DNA of 16,284 nt from Sulfurimonas sp. (GTDB lineage Bacteria > Campylobacterota > Campylobacteria > Campylobacterales > Sulfurimonadaceae): positions 1 to 16,284 of the forward strand of contig JALUKS010000022.1 of NCBI GenBank assembly GCA_027056465.1. The letters are read 5' to 3'. Positions 6,037 to 12,937 of this stretch are shown here, in pieces (position 1 is the first letter of the stretch; each line of letters opens with the position of its first letter). The position numbers were made by a program, and so were the translations under genes. The notes under the pieces were generated by a model, which saw only the letters and a list, made by a program, of their open reading frames with translations, searched no databases and had not been told where the DNA came from.

Positions 6037-6963
6037 GAATGCACCTGGGGCTGTAAGTTTTGCATAACGAGCATCCATTCGCTCTGTATCGCTCATAGCT
6101 TTAAGCTCTTTCACCTCTTTTAAGAAATACTCTGAGATAGCTTGAGCAGCTGCATCTTTCTCTCGATGTGCCCCAATGAGTGGCTCTGCAATAATATCAT
6201 CTATAAGACCTAGCTCTTTGAGATCTACAGGTGTAATTTTCATCGCATTTGTTGCGACTTCAGCTTTTGCAGGATCACTCCATAAAATAGCCGAACAACC
6301 CTCAGGAGAGATAACTGAAAATACAGAGTAACGCATCATAGCAAATTTATCAGCAACACCAATAGCAAGTGCTCCACCAGAACCACCCTCTCCTATAACT
6401 ATAGAGATAGTCGGTGTATTTATTTCAGCAAGTTCTAAAAGGTTTCTAGCAATTGCCTCTGATTGGTTACGCTCTTCTGCTCCAATACCTGGATATGCAC
6501 CCGGAGTATCTACTAGCATAAGGATTGGCATACCGAATTTTTCAGCCATTTTAGCTGCACGGAGTGCTTTTCTATACCCTTCTGGATGAGGCATACCGAA
6601 ATTGCGTTTAAGCTTATTCTTCGTTCCACGACCTTTTTGCTCACCAATAACCATAACTTTTTCATCACCGATATAACCCATATAACAGATAATAGCAGCA
6701 TCATCGCGAAAGTGACGATCACCATGAATCTCATATTTATCTTTCAAAATAATGTTTATGTAATCAAGAGCATAGGGTCGGTCAAGGTGACGGGCAAGTT
6801 GAAGTTTTTGAAAATCACTTAAGTTAGAGTAGATTTTTTCTACCTGTTTATCCAAATTCTTTGTATGTTTCTCTACTGCTGCAAGATCATGACGAACCTG
6901 AGCAGAGATAATATCTTCTTGAATAAATTTTATTTTATGTTCAAAGTCTAAATATGTAGCCAA
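6028..6963 (-). CDS. accA: Acetyl-CoA carboxylase carboxyltransferase subunit alpha
   Basis: With AccD it transfers CO2 from carboxybiotin to acetyl-CoA, making malonyl-CoA for fatty-acid synthesis. The 311-aa product shows the AccA hallmarks: an N-terminal coiled stretch (DFEHKIKFIQEDI), IHGDRHFRDDAAIICYMGYI, GMPHPEGYRKALRAAKMAEK, VDTPGAYPGIGAEERNQSEA, GEGGSGGALAIG, and SPEGCSAILWSDPAKA. Length is typical. The start is TTG (6963-6961), supported by AAGGA upstream at good spacing; no ATG lies nearby. It follows fabF by 15 bp and is the last gene of this fab block. Confidence 0.97.
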   Translation of the reverse strand: MATYLDFEHKIKFIQEDIISAQVRHDLAAVEKHTKNLDKQVEKIYSNLSDFQKLQLARHLDRPYALDYINIILKDKYEIHGDRHFRDDAAIICYMGYIGDEKVMVIGEQKGRGTKNKLKRNFGMPHPEGYRKALRAAKMAEKFGMPILMLVDTPGAYPGIGAEERNQSEAIARNLLELAEINTPTISIVIGEGGSGGALAIGVADKFAMMRYSVFSVISPEGCSAILWSDPAKAEVATNAMKITPVDLKELGLIDDIIAEPLIGAHREKDAAAQAISEYFLKEVKELKAMSDTERMDARYAKLTAPGAFKE

Positions 6964-6978
6964 AGTAAATCCTTCTAG

Positions 6979-8190
6979 TTAGATTTTTTTGAAAATTAGA
7001 ACACCATTAGTTCCACCAAAACCAAATGAGTTACTCATAGCAATATTTACATCAGCTTCTCTAACACCCTCAGTAACATAATCTAAGTCACAATTCTCAT
7101 CTTTGGTAGTGTAGTTAATAGTCGGAGGTAAGACACCATCTCGCATAGCCATAAGACATACGACTGCTTCAATTCCACCAGCAGCACCAAGACAGTGACC
7201 GATTTGTCCTTTGACAGAAGACATTGGAGGCACTGCATCACCTAAAAGTTTTTTAACTGCTATAGTCTCATTTTTGTCGTTAATTGCAGTAGAAGTACCA
7301 TGTGCATTGATATAGTCAAGCTTCGGCTCACCCGCCATTTTATAAGCAGCTTTCATCGCACGGCCAGGACCATCAAGAGAAGGTGTAGTGATATGACTTG
7401 CATCACCACTCTCACCAAAACCGATAATCTCACCATAAATCCTTGCACCACGTGCCACGGCTGCATCATACTCTTCAAGAACTAGAGAAGCTGCACCTTC
7501 ACCCATTACAAAACCATCACGGTCTGCATCAAAAGGGCGAGAAGATGTTTTTGGATCATCATTTCTTGTGGAAAGTGCTTTCATGGCAGCGAAACCACCA
7601 ACACCCGCACCTGTAATAGCAGACTCAGCTGTAACAACTAGCATTCTATCTGCTCCATTACACATTATAGTCTTTACTGCATCACTTATAGCATGTGTAC
7701 CTGCTGCACAAGCAGTTACAGAAGAGAGGTTTGGACCTTTTGTTCCATGAGCGATAGATACAAAACCACCAAGCATATTCACTAATGCACCAGGGATAAA
7801 GAAAGGAGAGATACGACGAGGACCTCTTGTTTCAATAATCTTAGAAGTTTTTTCGATTGAAGGAAGACCACCAATACCTGAAGCAGCTGATATACCAAAT
7901 CTTTCCATATCTATATCATCGCCAATCTTTGCATCAGCCATCGCTTCTTGTGCAGCTTTAAGCCCAAGGTGAATAAATCTATCTGCTTTTTTCACCTCTT
8001 TTGGAGCCATTACAGTTGCAGGGTCAAAATCTTTTACTTCACCAGCAATTTTTACAGAATAGTTTTCTGGGTCAAAAATAGTGATTGTGTCTATACCACA
8101 CTCACCATCACAGATAGCTTTAAAAGAACTCTCTTTATCATTTCCAACAGAATTTATCATCCCTAAACCAGTTACTACTACTCTTCTCAT
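6979..8190 (-). CDS. fabF: 3-oxoacyl-[acyl-carrier-protein] synthase II
   Basis: Condenses malonyl-ACP with acyl-ACP in fatty-acid elongation (KAS II). The 403-aa thiolase-fold enzyme has the full catalytic set: C161 in SSVTACAAGTH, H297 in NAHGTSTAINDKNE, K327 and H332 in SSVKGQIGHCLGAAGG. It also has the C-terminal SNSFGFGGTNGVL signature. The ATG has GGAG upstream. It lies between acpP (which serves as its substrate carrier) and accA. The 114-bp gap to acpP contains a strong hairpin, so fabF may be transcribed by read-through from acpP or from a weak promoter inside the gap. Confidence 0.97.
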   Translation of the reverse strand: MRRVVVTGLGMINSVGNDKESSFKAICDGECGIDTITIFDPENYSVKIAGEVKDFDPATVMAPKEVKKADRFIHLGLKAAQEAMADAKIGDDIDMERFGISAASGIGGLPSIEKTSKIIETRGPRRISPFFIPGALVNMLGGFVSIAHGTKGPNLSSVTACAAGTHAISDAVKTIMCNGADRMLVVTAESAITGAGVGGFAAMKALSTRNDDPKTSSRPFDADRDGFVMGEGAASLVLEEYDAAVARGARIYGEIIGFGESGDASHITTPSLDGPGRAMKAAYKMAGEPKLDYINAHGTSTAINDKNETIAVKKLLGDAVPPMSSVKGQIGHCLGAAGGIEAVVCLMAMRDGVLPPTINYTTKDENCDLDYVTEGVREADVNIAMSNSFGFGGTNGVLIFKKI

Positions 8191-8265
8191 ACTTTACACT
8201 CCATAATATTTAATAAATACTTTTACAAATCAATGTTTATACATTAACTTATAAAAAGATTTGCC

Positions 8266-8290
8266 AAAAAAGTAGAAAATCTACTTTTTT
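8266..8290 (-). terminator. Perfect hairpin after acpP, terminator or attenuator before fabF
   Basis: AAAAAAGTAGA and TCTACTTTTTT form an uninterrupted 11-bp stem with a 3-base loop, 15 bp after the acpP stop. Read on the minus strand, the descending arm ends in six T residues, as in an intrinsic terminator. The GC content is low, so termination may be partial, letting acpP be expressed above fabF-accA. Confidence 0.65.
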
Positions 8291-8304
8291 AGACAAAAGC
8301 TACA

Positions 8305-8532
8305 TTACTTGCTTTCTACGTAAGCAACAACATCCGCAACTGTAGCGATTTTTTCAGCTTCATCATCAGGAATTTCGATATCGAATTTTTCTTCAAGAGC
8401 CATAACTAATTCCACTACATCAAGGCTGTCTGCACCTAAATCTTCTACGAATTTTGCATCGTCTTTTACTTCATCAGCGCTAACGCTTAATTGCTCTACT
8501 ACTACTTCTTTAATATCATCGATAAGTGCCAT
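8305..8532 (-). CDS. acpP: Acyl carrier protein
   Basis: Small acidic cytoplasmic protein of 75 aa that carries acyl chains on a 4'-phosphopantetheine arm. The attachment serine is S36 in the DLGADSLDVVELVMALEEKF segment, which is nearly identical to the family consensus. It is rich in Asp and Glu with helices as expected. It has its own consensus -10 box and a following hairpin, so it is probably a strongly expressed, largely separate transcript inside the fab block, between fabG and fabF. Confidence 0.98.
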   Translation of the reverse strand: MALIDDIKEVVVEQLSVSADEVKDDAKFVEDLGADSLDVVELVMALEEKFDIEIPDDEAEKIATVADVVAYVESK

Positions 8533-8564
8533 TATAGCTCCTGTATTTTAATTTAATCGCCGTA

Positions 8565-8570
8565 ATTATA
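8565..8570 (-). promoter_or_regulatory. -10 box of the acpP promoter
   Basis: TATAAT on the minus strand within ATTTGATATAATTACG, about 33 bp before the acpP ATG, giving a leader of about 25 nt. It shares a 13-base block with the rpmB promoter. No -35 box is seen. Confidence 0.65.
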
Positions 8571-8595
8571 TCAAATTTAACTTAAATAACTCTCA

Positions 8596-9342
8596 TTATG
8601 CCATATTCATTCCACCATTTACTTTGAGAGTTTCACCTGTAATGTAACTTGCATGATCAGAGAGTAAGAAAGCTGTTGCTTCTGCTATCTCTCTTGCTTC
8701 TCCCATTCTACTCATAGGTATCTTTGCATTTAAGGCATTTTTTACCTCATCATTAAGCCCCTCTGTCATCTCTGTAGAGATAAATCCTGGTGTTATACTA
8801 TTATAACGAATACCACTCGTAGCTGCTTCAAGTGCAAATGATTTTGTCATCGCTATTACACCACCCTTACTTGCAGTATAGTTTGTCTGCCCTGCGTTTC
8901 CTGTCTCACCAACTATAGAAGCGATATTTACAACACTACCAAACTTCTTCTTTCTAGCTGCTTTAAAAAACTCACGACTTCCTATAAAAGTAGATGTGAG
9001 GTTCGCGTTTATCACAGAGAGGAAATCCTCTGTTTTCATACGAAGAGCAAGTTTATCGTTTGTGATACCTGCATTGTTTACAAGATAAGAGAGTTCGCCA
9101 TCACTATCGACAATACTCTTCACTGCATCAATAAATGCAGCCTCGTCACTTACATCAAACCCGATAACAGCAGCACTCCCGCCAGCAGCTTCTATCTCAT
9201 CTTTGACACCATCAGCTGCAACAGCACCACTTCTATAGTTAATCCATACTTTCAGACCAAAACCTGCTAAAGTTTTTGCTATTTCAGCACCTATACCACG
9301 ACTTGCACCTGTTACTAAAACATTTTTTCCACTAAATTTCAT
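8596..9342 (-). CDS. fabG: 3-oxoacyl-[acyl-carrier-protein] reductase
   Basis: NADPH-dependent reduction of 3-oxoacyl-ACP in the fatty-acid cycle. The 248-aa short-chain dehydrogenase has the cofactor loop TGASRGIG at 11-18, NNAG at 89-92, and the catalytic set N114, S142, Y155 and K159 (YTASK). It ends with SDHASYITGETLKVNGGMNMA, the normal FabG C-terminus. The ATG has GGAAG upstream. It lies 19 bp after gpmI, so the two are probably co-transcribed. Context among acpP and fabF supports FabG over other SDR enzymes. Confidence 0.95.
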   Translation of the reverse strand: MKFSGKNVLVTGASRGIGAEIAKTLAGFGLKVWINYRSGAVAADGVKDEIEAAGGSAAVIGFDVSDEAAFIDAVKSIVDSDGELSYLVNNAGITNDKLALRMKTEDFLSVINANLTSTFIGSREFFKAARKKKFGSVVNIASIVGETGNAGQTNYTASKGGVIAMTKSFALEAATSGIRYNSITPGFISTEMTEGLNDEVKNALNAKIPMSRMGEAREIAEATAFLLSDHASYITGETLKVNGGMNMA

Positions 9343-9361
9343 TTTTCTTCCTTATATTTAT

Positions 9362-10837
9362 TTAGATTAAACTGTGATCCATCTCTTTTGGAATCTCAAG
9401 TCCCATCAGAGTAAGCACGGTAGGTGCTATGTTATTAAGTGCACCCGCTTCTACTTTAGAGACACCATCAGCTTCCACAAAACACCACACTTTTCCGACT
9501 GTATGATTTGTTAATACATTACCATCACTATCTTTCATCTCTTCACAGTTTCCATGATCAGAGGTAATCACTAAGGCATATTCGTTCTCTTTAGCCTTTG
9601 TAACAATCTTTCCAAGTTGCTCATCTACTGCACTCACTGCTTTCTTTGCAGCCTCTATATCTCCAGTATGCCCTACCATATCACCATTAGCAAAGTTTAC
9701 CACGATAAAGTCATACTCAGCATCTATAGCATCTAAAACTGCTTTACCTACAGCAGAACAACTCATCTCAGGTTGCATATCGTACGTCTTTACATCAGGA
9801 CTCGGAATAAGTACTCGCGTTTCATTTTGATAGGGTTCATCTATACCACCATTAAAGAAAAATGTCACATGGGCATACTTCTCAGTCTCAGCTGTATGCA
9901 ACTGCTTCAATCCTGCGTTTGCTATCACCTCAGCAAGGGTATTCTTCGGTACATCTTTTTTAAAAAGAACTGGATAAGTAAAACTCTTGTCATATTCTGT
10001 TATAGTAGCGATATAAAGAGATAATTTCTCTCGATTAAAACCACTAAACTCCTCAGCCCCTAGAGCAGTAACCATCTCACGCATTCTATCACTTCTAAAG
10101 TTTATGGTTAAAACGCTATCTCCATCTTGCATACCATTATAGTTAGCAAATGCAGTAGGCTTAACAAACTCATCAGTCTCATCAAGTGAATAGGAGTGAG
10201 CGATATAATCCTCAGGGCTTAAATTTGTTTTTGGTTCAGCATTAACCATAGCATCGTAACCATGCTTGATACGCTCCCAACGGTTATCTCTATCCATAGA
10301 GTAAAAACGCCCTGCTATCGTTGCTATCGTTATATTTTTATTAAGGTGTTTAGAAACTATCTCTAAATACTTCTGTGCAGATGTTGGAGAGACATCACGT
10401 CCATCTGTTATAAGGTGTAGGAAAACTTTTTTGCCATTTTTAGCAGCTATTTCTGCTATGCCCATAAAATGATCTATATGAGAGTGTACACCACCATCAC
10501 TCATTAGCCCTACAAGATGTAAGCTATCTGACTCACTAAAGAGTTCTTGAAGCACTTCATTTGATTCAAGAGTTCCTTCGCTTAAAGCAAGAGAAATTTT
10601 TACTAGGTCTTGGTATAAAACACGACCACTTCCTATACTCATATGCCCTACTTCAGAGTTTCCCATCTGCCCCTCAGGCAGACCAACACTCAAACCAAAA
10701 GTATCTATAAGAGAGTGAGGGGTCTCTTTAAATAACTTGTCATATGTTGGTTTAGTTGCATTGTAAAAAGCATTGTATTCTGTTTTTTCAGAATAACCTA
10801 TACCATCAGTAATGACTAAAATTGCTTTTTTACTCAA
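9362..10837 (-). CDS. gpmI: 2,3-bisphosphoglycerate-independent phosphoglycerate mutase
   Basis: Interconverts 3- and 2-phosphoglycerate in glycolysis and gluconeogenesis, using two metal ions (usually Mn2+). The 491-aa product is close to normal length. Signatures are the ITDGIGY metal-binding start, the phosphoryl-acceptor serine S61 in MGNSEVGHMSIGSGR, HLITDGRDVSP, AGRFYSMDRDNRWER, NFANGDMVGHTGD and ITSDHGNCEEM. The start is TTG at 10837-10835, with AGGA six bases upstream and MSKKAILVITDG as the expected N-terminus. It diverges from mraY and probably shares a transcript with fabG. Confidence 0.96.
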   Translation of the reverse strand: MSKKAILVITDGIGYSEKTEYNAFYNATKPTYDKLFKETPHSLIDTFGLSVGLPEGQMGNSEVGHMSIGSGRVLYQDLVKISLALSEGTLESNEVLQELFSESDSLHLVGLMSDGGVHSHIDHFMGIAEIAAKNGKKVFLHLITDGRDVSPTSAQKYLEIVSKHLNKNITIATIAGRFYSMDRDNRWERIKHGYDAMVNAEPKTNLSPEDYIAHSYSLDETDEFVKPTAFANYNGMQDGDSVLTINFRSDRMREMVTALGAEEFSGFNREKLSLYIATITEYDKSFTYPVLFKKDVPKNTLAEVIANAGLKQLHTAETEKYAHVTFFFNGGIDEPYQNETRVLIPSPDVKTYDMQPEMSCSAVGKAVLDAIDAEYDFIVVNFANGDMVGHTGDIEAAKKAVSAVDEQLGKIVTKAKENEYALVITSDHGNCEEMKDSDGNVLTNHTVGKVWCFVEADGVSKVEAGALNNIAPTVLTLMGLEIPKEMDHSLI

Positions 10838-10868
10838 TTTTATTCCTATATAATGAATTTCTGAGATG

Positions 10869-10881
10869 ATTATACTATAAT
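10869..10881. promoter_or_regulatory. Divergent back-to-back -10 boxes for gpmI and mraY
   Basis: ATTATA-C-TATAAT is a perfect 13-bp palindrome. It gives TATAAT on the minus strand (10869-10874) for gpmI and TATAAT on the plus strand (10876-10881) for mraY, with one base between. Expected leaders are about 25 nt (gpmI) and 35 nt (mraY). Two polymerases could not occupy both boxes at once, so the promoters should compete. Confidence 0.6.
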
Positions 10882-10922
10882 GTCACTTCAAAATTATAAA
10901 CAAATCTTTAATAGGACATAAA

Positions 10923-11984
10923 TTGTTATACATGTTACATGAATTTTTCCACATAAACATCTTAGGATATATCACTATCCGTGCGGGTATCTCTTTTTTC
11001 TTAGCTCTTTTTATCACACTCTTTTTACTTCCAAAATTCATCCGTTGGGCACAAAAAACTTCAAGTGTCCAACCCATAAACGACTGGGCACCAGAGAGAC
11101 ATAAAGAAAAAGTGTCAACACCTACTATGGGTGGTATAGTCTTCATTGGTGCAACTCTCATCTCTTCACTCTTTACTATAAAATTTTCAAACTCATATGC
11201 GATTGGAGCACTTATTACTCTCTTTTTGTTTTCTCTTATCGGCTTTCAAGACGATTTTGCAAAAATCAAAAAAAATGAAAACCTTGCTGGACTTAAAGCG
11301 AGAACAAAACTACTTTTACAAGTTATTTCTGCTCTATTCATCTCTAGCTATCTCTACTTTTTCGCAGACTTTAACACAGACTTATATCTGCCTTTTTTAA
11401 AAACACCTCTTTTTGATATGGGTATTTTTTCTCTTGTTCTTTGGGTACTTGTCATGGTAGCTACTTCAAATGCTGTCAACCTTACCGATGGACTTGATGG
11501 ATTAGCAACAGTGCCTTCCATAGTCGCACTAGGAACATTAAGTATCATCATCTATATTACAGGACATGCCACACTCAGTGCCTATCTTCTTATGCCTAAC
11601 TTTCCAGTCGGAGAGGTTGCCATCGTTGCGAGTGCACTTATGGGAGCACTCGTCGGCTTCTTATGGCATAACTGCCACCCTGCTGCCGTTTTTATGGGAG
11701 ATAGTGGCTCTTTGAGTATTGGTGCATTTCTCGGCTATCTAGCTATCATTTCTAAAAGTGAAATACTTTTACTTCTTATCGGCTCTATCTTTGTTATAGA
11801 AACACTTTCTGTTATCTTACAGGTAGGATCTTATAAAATCCGTAAAAAAAGAATCTTTCTTATGGCACCTATTCATCATCACTTTGAGATGAAAAACTGG
11901 TCAGAAAATAAAATAATTGTCCGTTTTTGGATTATTGCGATGCTCTCTAACCTTCTTGCACTCATAAGTCTCAAAATCAGATAA
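10923..11984 (+). CDS. mraY: Phospho-N-acetylmuramoyl-pentapeptide transferase
   Basis: Integral inner-membrane enzyme that transfers phospho-MurNAc-pentapeptide to undecaprenyl phosphate, making lipid I. The 353-aa product has about ten TM segments. It carries the family motifs STPTMGG, FQDD (D110, D111), NLTDGLDGLA, FMGDSGSLS and APIHHHFE. I chose TTG at 10923 because AGGA lies 6 bases before it; the ATG at 10932 is 15 bases away. The resulting MLYMLHEFFHINILGYITIRAG also fits my memory of epsilonproteobacterial MraY N-termini. In C. jejuni and H. pylori I recall murD next; here the next gene is a tRNA. Confidence 0.96.
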   Translation: MLYMLHEFFHINILGYITIRAGISFFLALFITLFLLPKFIRWAQKTSSVQPINDWAPERHKEKVSTPTMGGIVFIGATLISSLFTIKFSNSYAIGALITLFLFSLIGFQDDFAKIKKNENLAGLKARTKLLLQVISALFISSYLYFFADFNTDLYLPFLKTPLFDMGIFSLVLWVLVMVATSNAVNLTDGLDGLATVPSIVALGTLSIIIYITGHATLSAYLLMPNFPVGEVAIVASALMGALVGFLWHNCHPAAVFMGDSGSLSIGAFLGYLAIISKSEILLLLIGSIFVIETLSVILQVGSYKIRKKRIFLMAPIHHHFEMKNWSENKIIVRFWIIAMLSNLLALISLKIR

Positions 11985-12206
11985 TTAAAGAATCTCACTA
12001 CAAATTATCCAAAACTTAAAGTCATCTCTGTTTTACTCCTCCTTATTCTGCTAAAATTTCATATACATGACTCCATAGAAAACGAACCTCTCTTTCGTTC
12101 TACTTTTCCCCTCTCATACAAGCATAATTGGTAAATTTCTCTCAAATAAACCGTTCTAAGCTTCCTTTCAGTACTTACGGGATATAATTGCGCTCTTTAA
12201 AATTAC
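11985..12206. other. 222-bp gap between mraY and tRNA-Phe
   Basis: No coding region seen. It contains a possible mraY terminator, AACGAA-7 bases-TTCGTT at 12081-12099, followed by a T-rich stretch (TACTTTTCCCC); the stem is only 6 bp. The right end carries the tRNA promoter. The rest is AT-rich with no repeat I could see. Confidence 0.4.
12183..12188 (+). promoter_or_regulatory. -10 box of the tRNA-Phe promoter
   Basis: TATAAT in GGGATATAATTGCG, 18 bp before the mature tRNA 5' end, giving an expected 5' leader of about 12 nt to be removed by RNase P. Confidence 0.6.
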
Positions 12207-12282
12207 GGCCAATTAGCTCAGTCGGTAGAGCAACTGACTGAAAATCAGTGTGTCCTTGGTTCGATTCCGAGATTGGCCACCA
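12207..12282 (+). tRNA. tRNA-Phe (anticodon GAA)
   Basis: A 76-nt cloverleaf. The acceptor stem GGCCAAT/ATTGGCC is a perfect 7 bp. The D arm is GCTCAGTCGGTAGAGC, and the anticodon stem ACTGA/TCAGT encloses the CTGAAAA loop with anticodon GAA. The T arm is CTTGGTTCGATTCCGAG. Discriminator A and an encoded CCA follow. It reads as fully functional. Confidence 0.97.
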
Positions 12283-12434
12283 CTTCCATTGACTCTTTTT
12301 CCTACATACTTTGTTGTTAACAAACTTACAAGTAACAGTTTGCTTCATCTGTTTCCACCTTGTCTGAAGAAAAAATAGCCTATGGAAGAACTTTATTAGA
12401 ATTACAACAAGATATTTGCTATAATTCCAACTAT
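12283..12434. other. Spacer between tRNA-Phe and ssrA
   Basis: No gene seen in these 152 bp. There is a possible 6-bp stem-loop, CAAACT-10 bases-AGTTTG at 12321-12342, without a clear T tract. The ssrA promoter lies at the right end. Confidence 0.4.
12420..12425 (+). promoter_or_regulatory. -10 box of the ssrA promoter
   Basis: TATAAT in TTTGCTATAATTCC, with the expected transcription start only a few bases from the mature tmRNA 5' end at 12435. No clear -35 box. Confidence 0.6.
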
Positions 12435-12809
12435 GGGGACGACATGGCTTCGACTGGAGCTAATAGTCTACGATTGCATGTCGGACTGAGCACTTCCGTT
12501 ACACGGCTCACAATTGCTTAAACGCAAACAATACAAATTATCGCCCAGCTTTAGCAGTAGCTTAAGTTTTACCCCCTCTTAGAGGACGGGCTGCTTCACC
12601 GATGGACTCTAGATAAGTCGGATTTGAAGTATAACCCTTATGTAGATATATTTTAAGTCTGTCTCAGCTTAAAATGAATCCCGAGACTCGTTTTGTGTAG
12701 CCTTGCAAGTTGTGTGAAGCAAAATTAAACTTTAACAACTTTTCTAAACATGTAGACGTCGTAGAAAATTATCTTTAGGACTGCGGTTCGATCCCGCACG
12801 TCTCCACCA
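12435..12809 (+). ncRNA. ssrA: tmRNA (10Sa RNA), one-piece type
   Basis: Rescues stalled ribosomes and tags the unfinished protein for degradation, with SmpB. The 5' end GGGGACGACATGGCTTCGAC is the classic tmRNA opening. It pairs with the 3' end CGTCTCC-A-CCA as a tRNA-Ala-like acceptor stem (one G-U pair at position 3). The T arm is GCGGTTCGATCCCGC. Length is 375 nt. The tag reading frame starts at GCA (12524) and encodes ANNTNYRPALAVA, followed by TAA. There is no intervening sequence typical of permuted two-piece forms. It lies 152 bp after tRNA-Phe. Confidence 0.97.
12524..12565 (+). other. tmRNA tag-peptide reading frame
   Basis: The codons from resume codon GCA to stop TAA read A-N-N-T-N-Y-R-P-A-L-A-V-A. 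Together with the alanine charged on tmRNA, the added tag would be AANNTNYRPALAVA. The ANN start is common; the end is ALAVA instead of the usual ALAA or AKAA. Confidence 0.88.
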
Positions 12810-12900
12810 ATTAACACTTCCAAAACCTCATAAAAACAATATTTACACTCTAATCAAAACACTCGAATAATTATTCAGTATAACAAAAGCTTAACTGCTC

Positions 12901-12906
12901 TATAAT
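12901..12906 (+). promoter_or_regulatory. -10 box of the efflux operon promoter
   Basis: TATAAT in CTGCTCTATAATTTTAC, 31 bp before the GTG start of the TetR-family gene. The expected transcription start, about 12913, falls inside the operator candidate. Confidence 0.6.
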
Positions 12907-12910
12907 TTTA

Positions 12911-12926
12911 CTTACCGTTCAGTAAG
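12911..12926. promoter_or_regulatory. Operator candidate for the TetR-family repressor
   Basis: CTTACCGTTCAGTAAG is an imperfect 16-bp palindrome (CTTACnGnnCnGTAAG, 12 of 16 bases symmetric). It covers the expected transcript start and the first bases of the AAGGAG Shine-Dalgarno (12924-12929). TTCAGTA from its right half also occurs at 12874-12880, 44 bp upstream, on the other side of the -10 box. This arrangement is typical of an autorepressed TetR-family operon. Confidence 0.6.
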
Positions 12927-12937
12927 GAGAAGAGAAA

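Noticed and set aside
10932..11984. mraY starting at the ATG at 10932
   Set aside because: The only Shine-Dalgarno (AGGA, 10913-10916) is 15 bases away from this ATG but 6 from TTG 10923, and the longer N-terminus fits the family better.
12321..12342. Terminator after tRNA-Phe
   Set aside because: Stem of 6 bp with a 10-base loop and no T tract; too weak to call as a terminator.
12207..12809. Phage or island attachment site at tRNA-Phe or ssrA
   Set aside because: I saw no second copy of either RNA 3' end in the window and no integrase gene; both RNAs are intact.
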